64,000 nt of DNA from Abditibacterium sp. GTDB lineage: Bacteria; Armatimonadota; Abditibacteriia; Abditibacteriales; Abditibacteriaceae. The stretch is taken from contig JAUJNG010000010.1 of the NCBI GenBank assembly GCA_030448265.1, forward strand, positions 1 to 64,000, written 5' to 3'. Position 1 is the first letter of the stretch. Each line of letters opens with the position of its first letter. Made by a program: the position numbers and the translations under genes. Of the stretch, positions 18,772 to 29,196 are shown piece by piece. The notes beneath the pieces are model-generated. The model did no database searches. It saw nothing but the letters and a program-made list of their open reading frames with translations, and had not been told where the DNA came from.

Positions 18772-19023
18772 ATGGCAGCAACACTTTCTCGTTTCATTGT
18801 GAGCGATCCGGCCATTTGTCATGGCGCGCCGACGTTTCGCGGCACGCGCATCCTGGTCGCCGACGTTTTGGAGCAGGTCGCGTCCGGCATGGCGTGGGAA
18901 TCCATCATCGAAGAATGGCGTGGTGCCGTTTCGCGTGAATCGCTCGCCGAAGCGGTGCAACTGGCGCGCGTCAGTTTGCTTCAACACGCGGATGAACTGG
19001 TTGTCGAACGGTTGGCGGCTTAG
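18772..19023 (+). CDS. DUF433 antitoxin
   Basis: An 83-residue DUF433 (VapB45-like) antitoxin with the family signature ICHGAPTFRGTRILVADVLE and a winged-helix-like C-terminal half. DUF433 proteins usually precede a DUF5615 PIN-like toxin, as here. It starts 3 bases after the gyrB stop and ends 5 bases before the toxin gene, so it may be co-transcribed with gyrB. Confidence 0.9.
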   Translation: MAATLSRFIVSDPAICHGAPTFRGTRILVADVLEQVASGMAWESIIEEWRGAVSRESLAEAVQLARVSLLQHADELVVERLAA

Positions 19024-19028
19024 TTTCG

Positions 19029-19411
19029 ATGCTGGTTTTAGACGAGAACATCATCGAAAGTCAAGCGCAACTGCTGCGCGGCTGGCGTTTTTCGCCCCGT
19101 CAAATCGGAGTCGATGTAGGGCGGCAGGGGATGAAAGATGACGAAGTGATTCCTCTGCTGCACTCGCTCCATCAACCCACGTTTTTCACGCGCGACTTGC
19201 AATTTTACGAGGTGACGCTCCGCATCGCGGCTTTTGCATCGTAGTTTTAGCCCTAGGACAGAATGAAGTCGCTTCTTTTGTGCGCCGTGTGCGCCAACAT
19301 CCAGAATTGAATTCATTCGCCAAACGACGACAAAAGTTGCTTCGTGTGGGGCACAGCGGGGTTCTTGTTAAAGAGCTTCACGTCGCAGTCGAAAAGAGAA
19401 TCGCCTGGTGA
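19029..19411 (+). pseudogene. DUF5615 PIN-like toxin, frameshifted
   Basis: The N-terminal frame (LVLDENIIESQAQLLRGWRF ... DDEVIPLLHSLHQPTFFTRD) runs to a stop at 19242. The rest of a normal DUF5615 protein continues in another frame from about 19235: CIVVLALGQNEVASFVRRVR, HPELNSFAKRR, ending at 19411. The active-site Asp residues in LDEN and TRD are present. One base change near 19232-19240 would restore a protein of about 127 residues. Either the toxin is inactivated or this is a sequencing error. Confidence 0.85.
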
Positions 19412-19428
19412 TGAACAAAACGAGTTTA

Positions 19429-19510
19429 GAGGTGAATCAAATGTCAAAACAGGAACTGATGGAATTGGTCGCGCCGCTTTCGCCCGCAGAACGGCGCGAA
19501 CTGCGCGAAC
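19429..19510 (+). repeat. 82-bp direct repeat, copy 1 (antitoxin 5' end)
   Basis: Copies at 19429-19510 and 20134-20215 differ at two positions. Each holds the Shine-Dalgarno (GAGGTGAATCAA), the ATG and the first 23 codons of an antitoxin gene. After this the two genes diverge abruptly. Confidence 0.93.
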
Positions 19511-19674
19511 TGTTGGAGGAGGCGCCTGAGCCAATGACGGCGGAAGCCTTGAAAAACGACCCTTTCATGAAGGTGTTGGCCGAAATTGACAAGAGGCCGC
19601 CCGCCGATTTGCCGTCGGACTTTGCAATCAACCACGATTATTACCTTCATGGAGGCGAGAAGCGTGAGCCGTGA
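19441..19674 (+). CDS. antitoxin of a PIN-toxin pair
   Basis: A 77-residue acidic small protein (MSKQELMELVAPLSPAERRE ...). It lies directly before a PIN-domain gene whose GTG start overlaps its last 11 bases, the usual layout of a VapBC-type pair. ATG 19441 is chosen for the GAGGTG ribosome site 6 bases upstream, the same context as the duplicated copy at 20146. The C-terminal part (after about residue 30) presumably binds the toxin. Family name uncertain. Confidence 0.8.
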   Translation: MSKQELMELVAPLSPAERRELRELLEEAPEPMTAEALKNDPFMKVLAEIDKRPPADLPSDFAINHDYYLHGGEKREP

Positions 19675-20083
19675 CAGCGTGTTCGTTGATACCGGCGCCT
19701 GGATTTCTCTGCTTTCTAAAAACGATAGATACCGCGTTCGCGCTCTGGAAGTGATGCGGCAGTTGAGAGTGGAGAATCGTTCTTTAGTCACTTCCAGCGC
19801 CGTAGTTTTAGAAGTTGGCGATGGTCTGGCCACGCGCGGCCTTCGCCATTTCAATGCGGATTTTCGCATTTTGCTCGCTGCACCCAGAGTAGAAACCGTT
19901 TTTATTGATGCCGTGTGGCTCGATGCTGGGTGGAGATTGTTTGCCGCTCGACCAGACAAGCACTGGAGTCTCACTGACTGCCTGTCCTTCGCCATCATGC
20001 GCGAACATAATCTAAACGACGCCTTCGCCCACGACCACCACTTCGAGCAGGCCGGATTCACCGCTCTGCTTCGCCAAAATTAA
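19664..20083 (+). CDS. PIN-domain toxin (VapC-like ribonuclease)
   Basis: A 139-residue PIN-domain protein with the four conserved acidic positions: Asp in VFVDTGAWIS, Glu in VVLEVGD, Asp in WSLTDCLSFAIM and Asp in AFAHDHHFEQAGF. It is expected to be a Mg-dependent ribonuclease restrained by the upstream antitoxin. GTG 19664 is chosen because GGAGG lies about 10 bases upstream and because it overlaps the antitoxin stop. The gyrA start remnant begins 4 bases after its stop. Confidence 0.88.
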   Translation: MSRDSVFVDTGAWISLLSKNDRYRVRALEVMRQLRVENRSLVTSSAVVLEVGDGLATRGLRHFNADFRILLAAPRVETVFIDAVWLDAGWRLFAARPDKHWSLTDCLSFAIMREHNLNDAFAHDHHFEQAGFTALLRQN

Positions 20084-20086
20084 ACC

Positions 20087-20116
20087 ATGTCACTTCTCCC
20101 TCCCCCCGAACAGGAA
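20087..20116 (+). repeat. remnant copy of the gyrA 5' end
   Basis: Thirty bases encode MSLLPPPEQE followed at once by TAA. They match 21991-22020, the first ten codons of gyrA, at 28 of 30 positions, and both differences are synonymous. It marks the right boundary of the PIN cassette just as the true gyrA start marks the right boundary of the TcmP cassette. Confidence 0.92.
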
Positions 20117-20133
20117 TAAACCAAATGTTTTTT

Positions 20134-20215
20134 GAGGTGAATCAAATGTCGAAACAGGAACTGATGGAATTGGTCGCGCCGCTTTCGCCCGCAGAGCGGC
20201 GCGAACTGCGCGAAC
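20134..20215 (+). repeat. 82-bp direct repeat, copy 2 (antitoxin 5' end)
   Basis: The second copy of the 19429-19510 repeat, with two mismatches. It forms the left boundary of the second cassette, 18 bases after the gyrA remnant. Confidence 0.93.
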
Positions 20216-20355
20216 CACTGGATGAAGCGGATCCGCTACCTTCCAAACCGATATTTCCTCTTCGCGGCACGCTGGGCGTGATGCACCAGCCTTTTGAACC
20301 CGCCGTCTCGCAGTCCGAGTGGGAGGCGTTGTGCCAAGAGGAGTTACATGATTGA
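20146..20355 (+). CDS. chimeric antitoxin-like protein without a toxin
   Basis: A 69-residue protein. The first 23 residues are those of the 19441 antitoxin; the rest (PIFPLRGTLGVMHQPFEPAV SQSEWEALCQEELHD) is unrelated and resembles the C-terminus of other small VapB/DUF2281-like antitoxins. No toxin follows. Instead its last 8 bases overlap the tcmP start, with GAGGAG as ribosome site. It could be a recombination hybrid or could now serve the TcmP pair. Confidence 0.7.
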   Translation: MSKQELMELVAPLSPAERRELREPLDEADPLPSKPIFPLRGTLGVMHQPFEPAVSQSEWEALCQEELHD

Positions 20356-21232
20356 GCAGCGTTTTGGTGGAACATGGACGCAGCGAAAGCTGGATGTCAT
20401 TCAGGATTACTTGCCTGCTTATGCCCGCATTTTCGCAAAGAATGAACGGGCACAGTTTTTAAAGACTGTTTATGTAGATGCATTTGCGGGAACCGGCTAC
20501 ATAACGCCTCCTTCTCATCAAGATGAAAATTTGAGCCTCCTTGCAGAACTCCAAGAACCAGAGGTGCAAAAAGTTTTGAAAGGCAGTGCTCAAATAGCTT
20601 TGGATATGGAACCGTGGAAATTTGACCACTACGTTTTCATAGAGAAAGAGCCTGATTATGCAAAAGAACTTCATCTTCTCAAAAACCAACACATCAATGC
20701 GGGGATTTCTATTCAAATCGAGCGAGCGGATGCGAACGTCTTTCTTCCGCAGTGGTGTTTAGAGCAAGACTGGAAAAAGACAAGGGCTGTCATCTTTCTT
20801 GATCCATTTAGCGTTGAATTAGAGTGGAGCACTTTAGAAGCAATCTCACAAGGAAAAGTAGATGTTTGGTTTTTATGGCCTATTGGGCAAGCTGTGAACA
20901 GAATGTTGACGAAGAAAGCTCTACCCCCACTCTCTTGGCAACGGCGGTTGGACACAATATTTGGGACCAGAGAATGGATAGAACGGTTTTATGCCCCAGA
21001 TCAGCCAAAACAATTAGGGCTTTTTGGTGAGAAGGAAGCGGCTCCAGTGAAGGTAGCTGGTTTTCAACAAATTGGCGAGTTCTTTCTCGAAAGATTGGGC
21101 ACCATATTCACTTATGTGGCTCCTCAGCCCCTCTATTTGACGAACTCGCGCAATAACCCGCTTTACTTGTTGTGCTTTGCAACGCATAATCTGACGGGCC
21201 TAAAGATAGCCAATGATCTTCTAACTCGCTGA
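20348..21232 (+). CDS. tcmP: three-Cys-motif partner protein TcmP
   Basis: A 294-residue protein of the TcmP family. Typical features are the N-terminal KLDVIQDYLPAYARIF, then VYVDAFAGTGY, FIEKEPDYAKELHLLK and AVIFLDPFSVELEWSTLEAI, an arrangement resembling a methyltransferase-like Rossmann fold. TcmP is named for its genetic linkage to Gp37/Gp68-type three-Cys proteins, and that partner overlaps it by one base here. The coding sequence is visibly AT-richer than its neighbours, a sign of horizontal transfer. Molecular role unknown. Confidence 0.9.
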   Translation: MIEQRFGGTWTQRKLDVIQDYLPAYARIFAKNERAQFLKTVYVDAFAGTGYITPPSHQDENLSLLAELQEPEVQKVLKGSAQIALDMEPWKFDHYVFIEKEPDYAKELHLLKNQHINAGISIQIERADANVFLPQWCLEQDWKKTRAVIFLDPFSVELEWSTLEAISQGKVDVWFLWPIGQAVNRMLTKKALPPLSWQRRLDTIFGTREWIERFYAPDQPKQLGLFGEKEAAPVKVAGFQQIGEFFLERLGTIFTYVAPQPLYLTNSRNNPLYLLCFATHNLTGLKIANDLLTR

Positions 21233-21978
21233 TGGCTCAACACTCCTCTATCGAATGGACAGACCACACTTTTAATCCGTGGTGGGGCTGCACCAAGGTT
21301 TCGGACGGCTGCAAATTTTGTTATGCCGAAGCTATTGCTAACCGCTATGGACAAAATGTGTGGGGGCCAACGGCTGCGCGCCGCACTTTCGGCGAAAATC
21401 ACTGGCGCGAGCCGTTGAAATGGAATGAGGCAGCCGAAAGAAATGGCGAGCGTGCCCGCGTCTTTTGCGCTTCGATGGCCGATGTCTTCGATGAGCGGGC
21501 GCCGGTTGAAGAACGCGAGAGACTGTGGGAATTGATTCGCCAAACGCCGCACCTTGATTGGCAAATCCTCACCAAACGCCCGCAACTTATCGCCGAAAAT
21601 CTGCCCCTCGATTGGGGCGACGGCTACGAAAACGTCTGGCTCGGCACCAGCGTGGAAGACAAGCGCGTTGTTGAACGCATCGTTCAATTGTCTGCCGTTC
21701 CCGCCGTCGTGCATTTTCTCTCTCTTGAACCTCTCATTGGCCCTCTTCCCAATTTGCCGCTCGATGATATTCAATGGGTCATCGTCGGCGGCGAGAGCGG
21801 CCCGAAGTCGCGTTTCATGTCTCCCCTCTGGGTCGAAGACATTCGGCACCAGTGCGAGGCCGCCAGCGTGCCTTTTTTCTTCAAACAGTGGGGCGGCGCC
21901 CGCAAAAAGCAAGCGGGCCGCGAACTCAATGGCCGTTTTTACAACGAGATGCCGCGAGTCGCCCAAACCATCCGTTAA
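21232..21978 (+). CDS. phage Gp37/Gp68-family three-Cys protein (DUF5131)
   Basis: A 248-residue protein beginning SSIEWTDHTFNPWWGCTKVS with the cluster Cys-x6-Cys-x2-Cys (GCTKVSDGCKFCYAE), suggestive of an iron-sulfur or zinc site as in radical-SAM-like proteins. Further motifs are VFCASMADVFD, LTKRPQ, VWLGTSVEDKR, LEPLIGP and VIVGGESGPKSR. It is the usual partner of TcmP, and the ATG overlaps the tcmP stop (TGATG). The family occurs in phages and mobile elements. Function unproven. Confidence 0.93.
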   Translation: MAQHSSIEWTDHTFNPWWGCTKVSDGCKFCYAEAIANRYGQNVWGPTAARRTFGENHWREPLKWNEAAERNGERARVFCASMADVFDERAPVEERERLWELIRQTPHLDWQILTKRPQLIAENLPLDWGDGYENVWLGTSVEDKRVVERIVQLSAVPAVVHFLSLEPLIGPLPNLPLDDIQWVIVGGESGPKSRFMSPLWVEDIRHQCEAASVPFFFKQWGGARKKQAGRELNGRFYNEMPRVAQTIR

Positions 21979-21990
21979 CTCCCTAATCTT

Positions 21991-24595
<2,605 letters not shown>

Positions 24596-24597
<2 letters not shown>

Positions 24598-24641
24598 AAC
24601 GAAAACCCGCGATGACTTATGTCATCGCGGGTTTTCGTTTT
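24596..24641 (+). terminator. gyrA intrinsic terminator
   Basis: Perfect 21-bp arms around a TTAT loop, ending in GTTTT. The upstream arm starts inside the gyrA stop codon. The downstream arm ends 18 bases before the next start codon. Confidence 0.9.
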
Positions 24642-24659
24642 GGTTCCAAGAGGTATAAA

Positions 24660-24947
24660 ATGGACAACATGACGGACACCACGAAAGCGTTGCGATTCGC
24701 TCATTCCATGTCATGGGCGACACTTTTTCTCAGCATCGGAGTCTTGTTAGTGATTGCGCTGTCTTATCTCAGCGGTCAAACCAGCAAAGACAGTTTTTCG
24801 ACCCTCACTGCGTTGCTTTTGACCACGACGGCTTCCAGTCTTCAGGGAATTGTCACCAACATTCGCTGGAAATTCGTATTTCTCGCGTTTCAACTGCTGT
24901 TTTTGTTCTTCGCGATTCGCTTTCTGGTGCTTTCGTCGAACTCGTAG
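24660..24947 (+). CDS. small membrane protein, hypothetical
   Basis: A 95-residue protein with two or three hydrophobic segments (WATLFLSIGVLLVIALSYL; LLTTTASSLQGIV; FVFLAFQLLFLFFAIRFLVL). AAGAGG precedes the ATG at 24660. Its TAG stop lies in the left arm of a palindrome. The gyrA terminator is immediately upstream, so it needs its own promoter or read-through. Function unknown. Confidence 0.65.
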   Translation: MDNMTDTTKALRFAHSMSWATLFLSIGVLLVIALSYLSGQTSKDSFSTLTALLLTTTASSLQGIVTNIRWKFVFLAFQLLFLFFAIRFLVLSSNS

Positions 24948-25016
24948 GGACATGGTTTGCCGTGTTCTTCGAGCCACTATTACGCTTTCCAAGGACACGG
25001 CAAGTCCTGTCCCTAC
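24944..25016. repeat. palindrome, GTAGGGACA type
   Basis: Arms 24944-24969 and 24991-25016 are 26 bp with four mismatches (GTAGGGACATGG... / rc GTAGGGACAGGA...). The GGGACAnG word is also in the palindrome at 30145-30229, so the two may be one family. Confidence 0.8.
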
Positions 25017-25059
25017 CAGAGCGCAAAAGAGCGTAAAATCAAGAAGAGGTTTCCCAATT

Positions 25060-26217
25060 ATGAAGCGAATTCTGCCCCTTCTTCTATCGCTGGCCATTGC
25101 TCCGCTCGCGCACGCGGCGCCCGCGACAAAAGCGAAAGCCCCCCAGAATCGAACCAACGCGGCGGCAGTCGCGCTTTTGGAGAAGTCGGCCCGCTCTTAC
25201 GCAAAACTGCGCGGTCTTTCGATGCGCTTCACCGAGGTTTCGCGACACGACGGCAAAACCACTCAGGGGAGCGGCCTGATTCTCGTTGCGCGGCCCGCTC
25301 TGGCGAGAATCGAGTTCAACTCGGCGGGAAAAACTTTGATGGTCGTGGGCGACGCCAAGAAAACCAGGGTTTTACGCGACCCGAAAATGTTTGCGACCAG
25401 CCAGGTTCTGGACGAGAATCCGGTGCAAAGCGTGCTGGGGCAAATCCCCTCGTGGTCACGCCTGCCTCTTGAATTTCTGACAATAGGCGAGAATCCGCTC
25501 ACCGCTAACGCAGATTTTTGGTGGGAAAATGTGACCTTGCTGCCCGACAACGGGGTCGCAATGACGGCTCGCTTTAGCCCCTCCGCCCCAACTCCTGAAT
25601 TTCGGCTTTTCTTCGACAAAAAGAACGCGCTGTTGCGCCGCGTCGAAACGCGAACAGTTTTTCGCGGCCAGGAAAGTCGCAGCGTGACGACGATTTCCGA
25701 TGTGAAACTCAATCCAAAATTCGCGCCCGACGCTTTCGTTTTCACGCCGCCCCTGGGCGCGCAAGAGCAAATCCTGCCGCCGCGTTACAATCCCCAACTC
25801 AAAGTTGGCGCCGCGCCCCTCCCACTCACGCGCACCGATTTAAAGGGCCGGTCGCACGCGCTTGAGAGTTATCGCAGCAAAGTAGTGCTGCTCGATTTCT
25901 GGGCGACGTGGTGCGTCCCCTGCATTGAGGAACTGCCCAATCTGCTGGGCAATTACCAGAAATATAAGGCTCAAGGATTAGAGGTTATTGGGGTAGCACT
26001 TGATGAGGACAAAAGCGTGCTCACCGATTTCTTGGCAACTCATAAGTTGCCTTGGCCGCAAATATTCGATGGCCAAATTTTGGACGGTGAAAACGCGACG
26101 CGCTACGGCGTGCAGGGCATTCCCTTCACACTTCTCATAGGACGCGATGGGAAAATCGCCGCCGTCAATCCGCGCGGGCCGCAACTCGAAAAGGCGATTC
26201 GAAAAGCCTTGAAATAG
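25060..26217 (+). CDS. secreted LolA-like/DUF2092 - TlpA thioredoxin fusion
   Basis: A 385-residue exported protein. A signal peptide (MKRILPLLLSLAIAPLAHAA) is followed by an outer-membrane-lipoprotein-sorting-like / DUF2092 beta domain (about residues 35-240). A C-terminal TlpA/ResA-type thioredoxin domain (about 250-385) has the redox pair in FWATWCVPCIEELP and the cis-Pro loop GIPFTLLIG. It probably acts as an extracytoplasmic thiol-disulfide reductase tethered to a lipid- or lipoprotein-binding domain. The function of the fusion is inferred only. Confidence 0.88.
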   Translation: MKRILPLLLSLAIAPLAHAAPATKAKAPQNRTNAAAVALLEKSARSYAKLRGLSMRFTEVSRHDGKTTQGSGLILVARPALARIEFNSAGKTLMVVGDAKKTRVLRDPKMFATSQVLDENPVQSVLGQIPSWSRLPLEFLTIGENPLTANADFWWENVTLLPDNGVAMTARFSPSAPTPEFRLFFDKKNALLRRVETRTVFRGQESRSVTTISDVKLNPKFAPDAFVFTPPLGAQEQILPPRYNPQLKVGAAPLPLTRTDLKGRSHALESYRSKVVLLDFWATWCVPCIEELPNLLGNYQKYKAQGLEVIGVALDEDKSVLTDFLATHKLPWPQIFDGQILDGENATRYGVQGIPFTLLIGRDGKIAAVNPRGPQLEKAIRKALK

Positions 26218-26227
26218 GCTCGAAACG

Positions 26228-26260
26228 AAAAAGACGGCGCTAAACGGCGGCGTCTTTTTG
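26228..26260 (+). terminator. intrinsic terminator after the TlpA fusion gene
   Basis: AAAAAGACG and CGTCTTTTT arms enclose a short GC-rich centre. A T-run follows on the plus strand. Confidence 0.85.
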
Positions 26261-26350
26261 GGTTTCGCTTCATTCCCATTACAAAATCCGAGCGCGGTGC
26301 TATGCTAATTTCGGCGCTTCCAAACGCCCTGATTTCGAAGGAGAATGGAC

Positions 26351-27523
26351 ATGAACCGTAAATTTCACTCGCTTGTGCTGCTGCTGGCCCTTGGTTTCGC
26401 GTCCGTCGCAGCACCCGATTTCGCGGCTGTGGCGTTGGCCCAGACCGACGACGACCTCGACAACGATTCGCCTGCCGATGCTCTGATTGCCGCCGCCGGT
26501 GAGGGCGACCTTGCGGCAGCGCGGCGTCTGCTTCAGGCCGGAGTGAAGGTGGACGCGCGCGGTGACTACGGTTTCACTGCGCTGATGATGGCATCGGCCT
26601 CGGGGGAGGTGGAGATGGTGAAATGGCTGCTCGCGCGCGGCGCCAACCCCGCGCTCAAAGAGCCTTCCGAGGGCGCGACGGCGCTGACACTGGCGCAGGA
26701 AGCCAAAAAACCGGCGGTCGTGGCGCTTTTGCGCGGCGCGAAACCGAGCGCGGCGGTTCGCCCCAGCGCCGCGCGGGCCACTCGTCGCGCCGTTGCCCCC
26801 AAAACGCCGGTTCGCATCGCTCAGGCGCGGCCCGCGAGAACGAAAATCGCCGCCCCGACGCGCGCGCTTCCGGCGGGGCGCGCCATTGAGGGCGGGCTGT
26901 ATTTTCGAATTCAGTCGTATTTCATCGGCACATCGCTTTCCATCAATCAGGAACATTTCGCGTTCTGGCCCGATGGCCGAATGGTTCGTGGCGTTCCCAA
27001 AGGCGGTTTAGAATTCTTCGATTACGCGGCGGCGCGGCAAAAGGAGCCGTCGAACACCGGCACTTATCGCATCGCGGGGAACAAAATCACCTTCAACATG
27101 GCCGACGGCAAAAGTGAAACCCACGATTTCAAGCGCGTGCCTGGCGGGTTCAACCTCGATGGCATTTTCACGTCGCGGCAGAAAAGCTACAAGCCGAACC
27201 AGCGTCTCGCGGGCCTTTATGACGGCGGGGCGAGCGCGAGCGGAGGCGGAACTTATGTGGCCAACGTGAAAAGTCTGGAATTCGCGGCGAACGGCACTTT
27301 TAAAGGCAGCACCATCGGTGCATTGAGCGCCGACACCAGCGCCGGAACCATGACGGGAAGCAGCGAAACCCAAGATGCGGGGACGTATACGCTGGGCGGC
27401 AACACGCTGGTGCTGCGGCACAAGGGCGGCGCCGTCACGCGACACACGGTTTATCCCTATGACATGGGCGGCGGCAAAACCGCGATTAACGTGGACGGCG
27501 TGATGCTGCACAAACGCAGGTAA
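26351..27523 (+). CDS. secreted ankyrin-repeat protein
   Basis: A 390-residue exported protein. A signal peptide comes first. Two to three ankyrin repeats follow at about residues 38-135 (DALIAAAGEGDLAAARRLLQ; DYGFTALMMASASGEVEMVK; GATALTLAQEAKKPAVVALL). An Ala/Arg/Pro-rich linker and a beta-rich C-terminal domain that looks like a lipocalin-type barrel (about 175-390) complete it. Start 26351 is preferred over 26345 because GAAGGAG is then properly spaced. The ankyrins suggest protein binding outside the cytoplasm. Partner unknown. Confidence 0.85.
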   Translation: MNRKFHSLVLLLALGFASVAAPDFAAVALAQTDDDLDNDSPADALIAAAGEGDLAAARRLLQAGVKVDARGDYGFTALMMASASGEVEMVKWLLARGANPALKEPSEGATALTLAQEAKKPAVVALLRGAKPSAAVRPSAARATRRAVAPKTPVRIAQARPARTKIAAPTRALPAGRAIEGGLYFRIQSYFIGTSLSINQEHFAFWPDGRMVRGVPKGGLEFFDYAAARQKEPSNTGTYRIAGNKITFNMADGKSETHDFKRVPGGFNLDGIFTSRQKSYKPNQRLAGLYDGGASASGGGTYVANVKSLEFAANGTFKGSTIGALSADTSAGTMTGSSETQDAGTYTLGGNTLVLRHKGGAVTRHTVYPYDMGGGKTAINVDGVMLHKRR

Positions 27524-27540
27524 ACCGCGCTGAAAACGAA

Positions 27541-27575
27541 AAAGAGCCGCTTCGATTGAAGCGACTCTTTCTTTT
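27541..27575 (+). terminator. intrinsic terminator
   Basis: A stem AAAGAGCCGCTTC / GAAGCGACTCTTT with a GATT loop is followed by CTTTT on the plus strand. Confidence 0.88.
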
Positions 27576-27712
27576 ATAGCGAATCCGAATAGCCTTTGCC
27601 GTTTGATGTCGCATCTTTGGGAGCGTAGGCATCTTGCCTGCAACTTCTCTGCGATGCAGGCAAGATGCCTGCGCTCCCAAACCACCGGAACATCTTAATC
27701 GGATTCGCTATA
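27575..27712. repeat. compound palindrome at the end of the DHS-like gene
   Basis: Outer arms TATAGCGAATCCGA (27575-27588) and its complement (27699-27712) enclose an inner palindrome of 26-bp arms with one mismatch (27617-27642 and 27655-27680, TTGGGAGCGTAGGCATC...). It directly follows the stop codon of the minus-strand gene at 27714. Confidence 0.88.
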
Positions 27713-27713
27713 A

Positions 27714-29075
27714 TCATACTTCCCCGACATCCAGTGCCCCCGTCCCGCGCAGTTTCTCCAACGCTTCCAAAAGTTCCGGTTTCTCTTCATACCATTCCTT
27801 GATGCGCGCCATGTTTTTCTTGCTGCCCGCGACTTTCAGAAAATCTTTCAACAACGCTTTACGCTGGGTAAACAAACGCGGCGCACCGCTCGGACGAATC
27901 AATCCCCGCACTTCGGGGTTTTCGTTTAGCATCCGCTCTTTCTTTTTCGGAGAAAGCGATTCATATTCCTTAACGAACTCGCGGCGACGTTCGAAAAGTG
28001 AATACGCCATGGGCCAGAATATCTGTGTATAGTCGCCGTAAACTGATGTTGTCGTGTCGCGGAAAGTATCGCGGTCGATTTTTCCCCACGAAACGGCTTC
28101 GGCGGGCGGGCAACTGCTTAAAGAGCCGTCTGTCACCGGCGCCGAGGTGATTTGCAAATCGTATTTGTAGCCGCGCACTTCATATTTGCCGCTATCGAGC
28201 ATAAAGTTTTGCAATAGGGAGGGTTCCGGTTGGAGCGCGAAGTTTTTGGGCACGCCGCCGCCCATAATCAAAATGCCCAGATCGCCGACGGGATTGGAAA
28301 ACAAACCCCAGAAGTGGTAAGCGCACGATTCGATAACGTCCTGCAACGCGTCGTATTTGAAACCGAACTCGCTACCGTAAAGCTCGGAGTGCATTTTGAG
28401 CGGCAGCATTCCCAGAGAGTTGGAGCCGTCGCCAGGCGCGCCGACGAAAATCGGCACGCCGTATTCGTAGCACGTCGCCACAAGACCGTGTTCGATGCCG
28501 CGCGCTTCCTCAAGCGTATGATAGACCTTGCCCATGCGGTAGTTGCGCTCGGTCGTGGTCATCGGGTGCTGGAATTCGGGCTGGGCGAACATCCAGCGCG
28601 AAACCCTGTCCTGGTCTTCGAGAATTTCCTCTTTGAAACCGACATCGAAAACCCGAATCACGCGGTTGTCGCGCAAGAGGCCGTCGTCCGATGCGGGGTC
28701 AACGCTTCTCACGGGGCGCTCCCACTTCTGACCTTTTTTCGCGGGTTTGCCGAAGACGTCGTGGCCGTCGTGATAGACGAGCGCATCAGTCGTGGAGATG
28801 GCCGCGATGTATCCGGCGCGCACCATCGAATTGATCCAGAAACGAGTCTGGTTCGACAAACTGCCGATGCCCGACACGGTGAGAACGAGCGGCACTTCCT
28901 CGACAATGGCGCGATAAAGAATCTGGTAGGCCGCGCTCTGGGTTGAGGCGCCGCAGGCGCGCGGCAGGTTCATGAAGGCTTCGTGCATCGAGAAGCACGA
29001 GTCGATGGGCTTGGTGGAAACGGGCGCGCCGAGCAGGTTCATGTCGGTTTCGCGGCGTTGGGATTTGGATCGCAT
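27714..29075 (-). CDS. deoxyhypusine-synthase family protein
   Basis: A 453-residue homologue of deoxyhypusine synthase, the NAD-dependent enzyme that transfers the aminobutyl group of spermidine. It has ALVYHDGHD near the N-terminus, IMGGGVPKNF as the NAD-loop equivalent and the catalytic-Lys region AEAVSWGKID near residue 340. It is longer than the archaeal/eukaryal enzyme, with an extra C-terminal helical tail. Bacterial members act on small amines such as putrescine (homospermidine) or on unknown substrates, and bacteria lack eIF5A. A terminator-like hairpin lies in its leader. Confidence 0.88.
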   Translation of the reverse strand: MRSKSQRRETDMNLLGAPVSTKPIDSCFSMHEAFMNLPRACGASTQSAAYQILYRAIVEEVPLVLTVSGIGSLSNQTRFWINSMVRAGYIAAISTTDALVYHDGHDVFGKPAKKGQKWERPVRSVDPASDDGLLRDNRVIRVFDVGFKEEILEDQDRVSRWMFAQPEFQHPMTTTERNYRMGKVYHTLEEARGIEHGLVATCYEYGVPIFVGAPGDGSNSLGMLPLKMHSELYGSEFGFKYDALQDVIESCAYHFWGLFSNPVGDLGILIMGGGVPKNFALQPEPSLLQNFMLDSGKYEVRGYKYDLQITSAPVTDGSLSSCPPAEAVSWGKIDRDTFRDTTTSVYGDYTQIFWPMAYSLFERRREFVKEYESLSPKKKERMLNENPEVRGLIRPSGAPRLFTQRKALLKDFLKVAGSKKNMARIKEWYEEKPELLEALEKLRGTGALDVGEV

Positions 29076-29097
29076 AATTGATAGGTTCCTGAGACAA

Positions 29098-29134
29098 AAG
29101 AAAACGGGGCGAAACCGAAGGCGGTTTCGCCCCG
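29098..29134 (-). terminator. terminator hairpin just upstream of the DHS-like gene
   Basis: On the minus strand a perfect 13-bp stem CGGGGCGAAACCG / CGGTTTCGCCCCG is followed by TTTTCTTTT. It lies only about 23-30 bases before the start codon at 29075. It may end the upstream operon or attenuate the gene. Confidence 0.85.
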
Positions 29135-29196
29135 TGAAAGAGCCGTGTGGCAAACGAATTTTACAAAATCGGGGCTGGGGAGATGTTAACGCCGCA

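Noticed and set aside
20087-20116. Ten-codon ORF MSLLPPPEQE as a real peptide gene
   Set aside because: It matches the gyrA start at 28 of 30 bases with only synonymous changes and is better explained as a boundary remnant.
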